Source of the DNA: Peromyscus leucopus
Taxonomy: Eukaryota > Chordata > Mammalia > Rodentia > Cricetidae
Assembly (NCBI RefSeq): GCF_004664715.2
Contig: NC_051069.1
Location: 70,392,647-70,456,646 of the forward strand
DNA: 64,000 nucleotides
Direction: 5' to 3'
The first letter of the stretch is position 1, and each line of letters opens with the position of its first letter. Made by a program: the position numbers and the translations under genes. The notes beneath the pieces were generated by a model. It did not search any database and was not told the DNA's origin. It worked only from the letters and a program-made list of their open reading frames with translations. Below are positions 55,621 through 64,000 of this stretch, piece after piece.

Positions 55621-58600
55621 AAAAAAAAAAACACATTTAGGAACTGGCATCAATAGAAGGCACTCAGGAGAAACTTATTTCTCATCATAGGAATGGACTT
55701 TGGTGGAATCACAATCCATTGACTACAAGAGCCCTAGTCATGATTTTGGTGATTTACAAAGTTATCCTTAAAGGGTTGTAGCAATCCCCAATTGAGACTA
55801 AACCCAGCTGAATGGACTCTGGTCTCTCTTTCTGTTTTACGTCTTAAAATTGTTCTTTTTCTTTCCTTTCATAAAAGATCTGCTTGTCAATGATTCCCAG
55901 TCTCTCACCTGAGATTCTAGCAGAAATTCTAGGAGTAAGGAGATGGTGTCAATTGTGGTCTTTCATCCTGAGTAGCTTTTTAATGGGACTTCCATTTTCA
56001 TCATCCTCATTTGCATCAGTTAAGGAAAATAAAATACACATTTTAGATAGCCTTGTAGCTTTTTCAATATCAACTGGTTCATTTAAGAAATGGTAAGACG
56101 GGTTTAAATGTCTTTTTCAAGCTTTATGTATATAGATGAGATGATATATATCTACCAGAAGAACAAATTCAGCTTCAAGAGAAAAACAAGCAGTGCCAAT
56201 AGAATTTTCTGTACCACAAAATTGCATTTGGAATCTTAACTTTCAGGAGCTTGCCCGTGGTCAGTATCTATAAGTGTAGGGAGCCTCCAAAGCCTATGAA
56301 ATCTTCAGAGAGACATACCTCCAAGATGTTCAACAGCAGGCCCATTTTATAATTCACTGGCAAAGATATTTGAGTGTTACAATGTGGATACTGTACTTTT
56401 AATTGTTGTTGTTGTTGAAGAATCTCCAACAATGCTACTAAAGTTGTAAAAAGGAGAGAGAGGAGGCAAGAAATGGGTCCCTGGAGAATCATAGTATCCC
56501 AGGGTTTTGGTGAAACAGGCACTAATATTGTAACAGAAATAAGGAATTCAACTTTTCTTACCCTATTTCAAAATAAAAAAGTCCATCCAGTAACATGTAA
56601 TGACTAGGCACAAATGAATAGGCAGTAAGAATACGTCAGAAAAATCATGAATGTAAATATCATAGCATAATTACATAGAACCTTGCTACTCCATCATGAA
56701 ATGAGGCTACAAATGATAATCTGATTTATTCAAACAAGCCAGGATGAGAGTTGTCCTAGAAAATATTAGATTGTCTCTTGAAAGTCACTTGGAATAAAAA
56801 AGAATATAAAATATACAAAATGTACATACTACAATCATTTGTACTAATCTGTACTAATGATGTTGCAAAGAGTTAAGTAGTCAAACTTCAATGTTTTGCC
56901 TAACAATTAGGTGAAATATTTGGTATCTTTACACACTAATTAGCCAAGGCCATGTGCCAGTGAATGCCCATTGGCAAGCTGCCATTTACTGATTGAAAGA
57001 GATAACTGTGCCAGCAATTTCTAAGTTTTATTTAATTAACATTTTTGTTTAATGCTTCTTAGGATTTTTCTTTGGACAAAAATAGATGTAAATTATTAAT
57101 TGTATGCTCTAAATTGGGAAAGAGTTTAGGAATATTTTCTAACTTTACATTTTGTTAAAAGAAATTAAGTAATCAGCATATTGAGCCAGGAAGAAAAGTA
57201 AAAATTTGCTTAGCAAGATTATTAAAATCTTTTCAAAGAATTCTTCATAAATGTGAAATTTCATGTCCTTCCAAGGTAAATGTGTTTGATTTAAATATTC
57301 AGGTTTGTAGAATATAAGTGCAAGGAAGGTAGATAAAATTTATATTTTATGTATGATATCATAGCAATACTTTTGAACTGTAAGACAAATCTGGATTATA
57401 ACAGTACAAAACATAACATTGAAAGCATATATATTAAACATGGTTTACTATCTAAAGAGTTTGGCTTTAAAAGAGAATCCTTATTATTTTGAGGAGAGGT
57501 GGAAGTGTGCATCAAGTAGATGAAATAATCGAGATGAGAACATTTTCATAGATAAATGACAAAGCTGAGCTATATGGTAGGAAGTGTCAATTAAAATGAA
57601 AAAAATGCAAGATATCTTTACATTGTAGATGAGTTCTCAGTTTTCAAGAGTGACATTTCCTGGTACACTGTAGATACTAGATAACTTTCTACTAGATAAT
57701 TCTTTTTTATTAAATAGAAAGGTGATAGCCATACTATGACTTCATAATCTGTGATATAAATTAGAAAAAACAAAACTTAAATGTTGTTATTTCTCTTGGC
57801 ATGATTATATTTTTAAGAACAGGAAGTTCCAGTCCAAGATTAACCATGTCATTAAGTCCTCAGATTTTCAATTGAAGAACATCGCTGTTTTTAAGAAGTG
57901 ATATGACATTTTGTTGCATAAATTATTAGGCTTGTGATAGCAGAGTCAAGGTGTAAAGCACACTGAATAGATACATTTAAAATTTAATTAAATATGTCTA
58001 TTTCTTTTCAACTTCTACTTCATAAAATGGCCTTAATGAGGAGGTGTTTCCAAGTGGGAACAAGAAGTTTCACGTGTTTTATGAAACCATTGACAATCAA
58101 ATACTATTCCCAAATCCCTGCTGACAGACATTGTCACTTAATAAGGGCTTTGGGCATGTTAAATAACTCGATGCATCATTTGTACTGAAATGTTCATCTT
58201 GGCTGAAAACAACTAATATAAATATCTTAATACTGTTCAGTTTTCTTTCATAGATATTCCTATACAATCACAAATATTCAAATATTTCTATTTGAAATAT
58301 TTGAGAGTTAGAAACAAACAAACAAAAAACAAAATGCAAAATCCATGCCTACATGACTTATTTTATTTCACTATTTCAAGTTTAGATGGGGTAAATTTCA
58401 AAAATAAAACAAACCTCATAGTCTATGGCAATGCAATTTAAACACAGTAATTACAAAAAACTGATATGAATCTGCTACTTAACTATGCTTTCTAATAAAT
58501 ATCACTGTCCACATTAAAATTAATAAATTTAACATGATATTGCAGCCCAAACTGTTTTCAGTGAATTATTTTATTTTTAAATAAACTATACTGGAATAAT

Positions 58601-59086
58601 ACCTAGAAGCACAGGAGAGACATGATGTGACCCTCTTTTCATAGACAGGCCACAGTTCTGCTCTCCACAAAAAAAGTGTGTTCATTTAAGTGGAAGCTAA
58701 AATAGCACCAGTAGTAATGTGTGAGAGAAAATAATAGAAGATGCATTTGCATCATTATGGTGAAGCTCCTGCTGGCATCTGTTACTATTATGAATTTATA
58801 ATGTCCTAACACCTGAATCCTAATATCCTAACACCTGCAAGGATGGAAATAGCCTGAATTCCCTCTCACCAGCACGGCCTTTCAAAAAAGGCATAAAAAT
58901 GGTCGCAAAAGTAATTTCATTACTCCAGAATCAGAACTGGATTTCTATTTAAAGAAAATAAATGAAATATTGTATTATGATAATTATAGATAGTGTATAT
59001 TATTTAAATGGTTATTTAAAAAAATCCGAGTGCTCTAATATAAGACAAATTAAGTGTACCTTTGCCTTGCATTTGGAGTCAGTGTC
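55621..59086. other. Unique A+T-rich DNA, no gene seen
   Basis: Only a perfect hairpin (58278-58304) stands out. No repeat or convincing exon recognised. Confidence 0.45.
58278..58304. repeat. Perfect 11-bp inverted repeat, 5-nt loop
   Basis: TCAAATATTTC (58278-58288) and GAAATATTTGA (58294-58304) around TATTT. It is A+T-rich, so chance is plausible. Confidence 0.8.

Positions 59087-59114
<28 letters not shown>
59087..59114. repeat. (GT)n microsatellite
   Basis: About 14 uninterrupted GT units. Confidence 0.95.
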
Positions 59115-59117
<3 letters not shown>

Positions 59118-59332
59118 GGACATGTATATATATGACATTGACTCCAATTACGAAAAATATATGTGTGTGTCATTTACATGTATCATATATATTTATAGAA
59201 ACAAAAAGATTGCATACATTCTTTCAATATATCCTATGTAAATCCGTGAGTCTTCTCATTTACACTTTATGAACTGCAACGAATACTTTCCAGTTAATTA
59301 ACAAAATCACATATTTAAAGTGTATTTCCTAG

Positions 59333-59414
59333 ATGAGCTCCAAGAAGCTTGAAGGACAATGTTACATCTTCTCTACAGCTGAAACTAATCTTCAGAACTG
59401 GCTACATACATATG
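59333..59414 (+). other. Weak candidate exon 1 of 2
   Basis: An 82-nt open block follows 'tgtatttcctag' and is followed by 'gtaaga', giving acceptor-like and donor-like ends. Only one frame is open throughout (starting ATGAGCTCC), and it leaves one base over at the donor. I do not recognise the peptide. The acceptor polypyrimidine tract is short. Splice-like pairs of this quality also occur by chance. Confidence 0.15.
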
Positions 59415-59835
59415 GTAAGATTATTATTCTTTTTTATGCTTTATGCAGATTTTATTTGTTTATTTATTTATTATTGAAAAATAGATTCTTCTCTCATACA
59501 ATACATCCCTACCACAGTTTTGTCCAAGTGATTATTCTTATAAAATATGTATCACGACAAATTGAGCACAGTAGGTACTTTATAAAAGAACTAAAATATA
59601 TATTAAGATATCTTGTAATTCCTTTGGTTATATATCTATGATCCAAAGTAAATTATTCATGTTATCATTTTCCTGATTCTATATTGACAGTCATTGCAGC
59701 CAGGCAATGAGCTTGAGGAGCACCTGTGTGATATGAGAACCACTTTCCTTGTATTCCTGTGAGCCTCAAAACATGCAGATACAACTATGGGAAACAATCC
59801 CAATCCCTTAAAAAGTAATTATTAAGAGTTGATTG

Positions 59836-59985
59836 GCCGGGCAGTGGTGGCACACACCTTTAATCCCAGCACTTGCGAGGCAGAGGCAGGTGGATCTCTA
59901 TGAGTTGGAGACCAGCCTGGGCTACAGGAAAGGTGCAAAGCTACACAGAGAAACCCTGTCTTGAAAAACAAAACAAAAATAACTA
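59836..59985 (+). mobile_element. B1 SINE, near full length
   Basis: Sense B1 from 'gccgggcagtggtggcacac' to 'gagaaaccctgtcttgaaaa' and an A-rich tail. Flanks agagttgattg and agaattgactg match in 9 of 11 positions as a likely target-site duplication. Confidence 0.95.
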
Positions 59986-60447
59986 AAAAACAAAAAGAAT
60001 TGACTGTATGTACCGTTAAAAAATATTTATAATGAGTAGATTATAATGTATATTCAACATAATGTTTGGAGCTCAGAAAAATTGTATGACTGTAATTCGT
60101 GAGTTACAATGGTTTCCCATGTTACAAGAATTTTCTCTTCCAGTAAATTCACTGAATACACCTAAAAATCAGAAAATATAATTAAGGCTAAAAACATTCT
60201 CCTTTATCTGTTAAATTCTCTTCTTTCATTTTATAGATCATGGTCATGTAATTAAACTTAGTTATGAAAGAATCTTATAAATGTAGTCTTTTATCTATGT
60301 ACATTGCTAAAAATAATTTTCATTTCCAAAAGCAGAGGTGGTAGAATCAATACTAGGTCGGCTCCCCCACCGAGTTTTAGTTTCTCCAACTCAGGCAAAC
60401 TTAGCGGTGGAAGCTAATCTATCTGCCTAAAGTTATTCTTTAGGAGC
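59986..60447. other. Unique DNA, no gene seen
   Basis: The stretch at 60355-60415 is more G+C-rich than its surroundings but I do not recognise it. Confidence 0.4.
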
Positions 60448-60800
60448 CCCCAACTGGATCAGGCCCTCTGAATAGGTGAGACAGTTGATTGGCTTGATCT
60501 GTTTGGGAGGCATCCAGGCAGTGGGACCGGGTCCTGTGCTCATTGCATGAGTTGGCTGTTTGAAACCTGGGGCTTATGCAGGGATGCTTGGGTGGACCTG
60601 GGAGGAGGGGACTGGACCTGCCAGGACTTAATCTACCAGGTTGAACTCAATCCTCAGGAGAGTCTTTACCCTGGAGGAGATGGGAATGGGGGATGGGCTT
60701 GGGGGAAGGCAGTGTGTGTGTGTGTGTGGGAGGGGGGAGAACAAGGGAATCTGTGGCTGATATGTAAAACTAAATTAAATTATAAGATAAAAAAAAAGAT
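60448..60800 (+). mobile_element. 5'-truncated L1 3' UTR
   Basis: It starts 'ggagcccccaactggatcag' and contains 'agacagttgattggcttgat', the G-rich tract with an added (GT)n at 60711-60728, and 'ggaatctgtggctgatatgt' before an A-rich tail. Same orientation throughout. No coding sequence and no clear target-site duplication. Confidence 0.88.
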
Positions 60801-63800
60801 GGGAAAAATCACTAAGAATATGAGAAGGAAAAACATGCTTGTTACTGTAGGAAATATTGATACCAATTGTAGTAACCATGAGTTTGCCTAGAAAGTCTTT
60901 TCCTTTGTTCATTTTCCATTTAGTATAATGCTTCTGTTGTTGAAATTGCTTAGTCTAATAATCTCATTTGAGAACAATTCCCCAACAGAAGGAATAGGAT
61001 TAAAACTTAAGGAAGTTGTTAGTGCATTTAGCCATTACTCTTTAGCATCCATCCTCTCAGGCTCAACAAAACACAAGTGGTTCAGGACACTCTATCTAAC
61101 TGTGAGGTCTTAAAGTGGGCAGATTCCTGTAGAGGTCATCTTGAAATAGACACATCCTGCCCACCTCTCCAAAATAGCAAGCAAGCAAAGAGCCCCGGAC
61201 ATTCAGAGTTCTTACACTTTCAGCCTTTATCAAGAAGTGATGTCGGGAACCAGTGTTACAATAAAAGATATGATAGTAAAAGCCTGTCAGTGGTAGGAAT
61301 TTACTCTCCTCAAAGATTCTCATGGAGAAAAATCTGAAGTCATTGATCCCCTGAGTGTCCTGGTAATATGAAGAGAGAAATGATAATCACACTGTTTTCA
61401 TTCCATGTTTCCTTGAATTATGTCTTTCAAAATAATGGTTTTTTTTAAGTGGTTATATGTCTACCAATGGAAGGTAAGCAGAGTGAGGAACAATCCCAAT
61501 CTTAGTTTAGGAAAGGCTTAAATAGGGGTATTTTAACAATTACAGGGAGTAGCTCCACAATGTGTTCCCAGGAAGCACATTAAGCCATTGGAGGGATTTG
61601 CCACTTGGTCTGTAACAAAATCTCAGCACTTCAGTTAATGTCCCTGTACCAAATATCTCAACACTCATTGGAATTGCCCTACACATTTTACTTCTACAGT
61701 TGCAACATGGGCTAGTATATTGTTAGAGTTCCTTGATGCTTCTATGGTAACATGTATTTAATTGATTTGTTTATTTTACCTTGAATTCTTCCAAATGTCA
61801 GATGTTACTTTTGCTTTGTTTGCTTTTTTTAAACAAACAGCAGAACAGTTGTCTAAATTTATTCTAAGAAATGCCATGCTTTCATTGCCCTCATCACCAA
61901 TGTTTCCTTATTGCTTGTGTACTTCTACAAGGTCTGATTGCTGAAGATAATTCCTTTTGTTTGTGATAATGCTTCTAAAATTGTAATTATAAGTGAAAGA
62001 GCAGAACACAGCCTTCCTCCATTAGAAACTCACAGATTTTATTTTCTGCTCAATCAAATTCAATTTTGCAACCAGTGTGTTTCACATAAATGAAGCCAGA
62101 GGGTCCTGGATCCTATTTTAACCAGGGATGTTTTGATCTCCTATACCTAAGGCAGAGATACAATTCCCTGGGACATTTCTCCTTTTGAAGAAGAAAGATG
62201 AAGAGTGACTGACTGACACATATATACATCCAAAGGTCAAGAACACCACTGTGGAGTGAAAAGCCTTGATGATTCAGTGGCCTGTGAAGAAATGTGATTT
62301 CCATGTAGGCTAGGAGCAATCTCCTGTCGGGCCATCCTTGCCAATGTGCTGCATTCAGATTCCAGAAGGGAGTACCCTGGGTTAGAACATTAATTAATGA
62401 AAGGAATTCCAAGAAGAGTTGTGGAGATGAAAAAGAAAATATTGACGTTAAAACACCTATGGCTTTAGATGTATTCTTTAAGAGCTCTATTACAAATTTT
62501 CTCATGCAATAAAAACATTATTGAACTTCTCTTAAGAGAACAGTACTGCAAATCAATTATCATAAAAGCCTTAACATACCAAAGTAAGCATTCTCATGGA
62601 AAGAAAGAGGCCAAGTTCTCCAATTTACACTTGCCTTCATTATAATTCATAAGCTTCAGATTTCAGGTTTCTGTTGTTTCTTTTAGGCCTTAGTTGTATG
62701 GATTTCTCAGTTGCATTCTGCCCAACCAATTCGCTATCATCAAAGAGACAAAAGCCATGTTTGGTAAGTGTGTATTTGGATTCCTTCAGTTCTGCTGGGC
62801 CACAATGTCTAATGCCATAAAGAGAAATGAGGTAGACTAAAGGAAAGAGCTTTTTCTCAATAGCACCACTTACCTAATATCCAAAACAAACAAAATGTTT
62901 AAAATCTTTGCCAATAATATTATTAACACGGGTACATTTTGTTACATAAGGTTTCCTTATGCTGTTAATACACACAAAATTCTTTATTATACAGAGAAAG
63001 AGAACTTAATTTCTAAAACAGACAACATATGTTTATTAGAGGCTTATTCTCTTAATGTTTTTTTTTTCATATACACACACACAGTGAATGGGAAATCAAA
63101 TTGTAAATGATTTTCCAAAAGAATTTTATCTTCTAAATGACTGTAATATTTTATAATAGCGTACTTGTGTGGATTCCAAGCAAATATTTTCATCCCCTGA
63201 TGTCAAAGCATTATTATTTCTTGGTTTGTTTAGAAGTTTGCTTCTGTAAGTCACCTTTTACTTATGTGTTAGAAACGCCCTTCATAGAAATGTATTAGAA
63301 ATCATTCTAGGTACTGTGAGACAAAACAGAATGAGACACACTCTACATCATGATACTCAGTAGGAATTCAGATGTGTATAGGCATTCAGGAATGAAAGAG
63401 GTTGTATAATTTAATATTTTTATTAAGTTACCACATTAATAATATACCTGGGGTGATTAATATGTTAATACATTATATTAATTAATATAAAGTCCTGGCA
63501 AGGTTCCCTCTTGGATTCTTGGTGCTATTATGGATAGGAAAAGGAGAGGATCTACCTTCTACATTGTAAATGTAGACAGATGATCCATCAAAGAGGGGAA
63601 TTTGATTCACTCTGTCATAAACGTTAAATGAATCAGGTTGCCAAAGCCAACAGACTGAATTCTATACCATGGAAGTACCTGAGAAGGTGATATTTAGAGA
63701 CACATAAATTTCCCATTTTGATGAATATCCAATGGAAATATTAAAAGAAAATAACATGGTCAGATATTATCAGTCATTATAATTTACATTCCATGTGTGA

Positions 63801-64000
63801 TTAAAACCCAAATTACCTCTTTATGGTTTTCTGAATATTAAACATCAAATCAGGAGCTTGATTAGATGTTATAATGTTTTTTCATACCAAAAAATTAATG
63901 AATTAACTAAAATTACTTCTGCCTCCATTCTATACATCATGTATTATATAACTGTGGCTTTTTGTTTGAAATTATCTGTTTAGGGAAAGTAACATATGAG
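60801..64000. other. Unique A+T-rich DNA, no gene seen
   Basis: Apart from the weak candidate exon at 62687-62763, I recognise no repeat, exon or RNA gene. The 130-codon minus-strand frame at 62113-62505 has no recognisable domain. Confidence 0.45.
62687..62763 (+). other. Weak candidate exon 2 of 2
   Basis: A 77-nt block lies between a good acceptor ('tttctgttgtttcttttag') and a consensus donor (TTTG then gtaagt). Two of three frames are open. One of them takes two bases to complete a codon, which is phase-compatible with the block at 59333-59414. The peptide is not recognised. Confidence 0.2.

Noticed and set aside
55878..55934. 57-nt exon-like block (polypyrimidine, AAAG acceptor, gtaagg donor)
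   Set aside because: The acceptor ends AAAG rather than CAG/TAG, the block is very short, and there is no partner exon in frame.

Overview
The window is non-coding genomic DNA from a muroid rodent, most likely a cricetid (hamster, deer mouse or vole group). The evidence is the repeat content: B1, B3 and B4 SINEs, rodent LINE-1 (L1) 3' ends of both young and old (Lx-like) type, and class II endogenous retrovirus (ERV) LTRs. One B1 copy carries a variant ('gtagctttgcgcctttcc') that I associate with cricetids. The rest is A+T-rich and full of microsatellites. I found no convincing host protein-coding gene, no rRNA, tRNA or snRNA gene, and no CRISPR or bacterial-type operon. It reads as an intergenic or intronic repeat-rich tract.

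Layout. 1-5.6 kb: mostly unique A+T-rich DNA, an inverted old L1 3' end (2.8-3.1 kb) and a solo LTR (4630-4975). 5.7-8.5 kb: old L1 fragments. 8.59-12.55 kb: two 5'-inverted L1 insertions back to back, sharing one endonuclease site. 12.65-13.38 kb: an LTR-like repeat with embedded SINE units and a nested B1. 13.4-20 kb: mostly unique, with one 168-codon orphan ORF. 20.75-23.4 kb: an inverted L1 interrupted by a second inverted L1. 23.4-36 kb: unique DNA with SINEs, a dispersed rodent repeat in several copies, and microsatellites. 36.0-42.0 kb: a minus-strand class II ERV (LTR, env, integrase, RNase H and RT remnants) with a solo LTR inserted in its integrase. 42.0-47.5 kb: LTRs, an unassigned segment and an old L1 3' UTR. 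47.7-55.6 kb: B1/B4 SINEs, a 233-bp homopurine tract, an L1 endonuclease-domain fragment and two more LTRs. 55.6-64 kb: mostly unique, one B1, one L1 3' end, and two weak phase-compatible exon candidates.

Nothing here works as a pathway. The story is retrotransposition: at least five L1 copies show 5' inversion (twin priming), three of them bracketed by good target-site duplications (TSDs). All L1 and ERV reading frames seen are truncated or interrupted, so no element in the window looks autonomous. I did not find a previously undescribed biological system. The most informative observations are the twice-used L1 endonuclease site, the nested twin-primed L1 pair, and the LTR family with SINE-like internal units.
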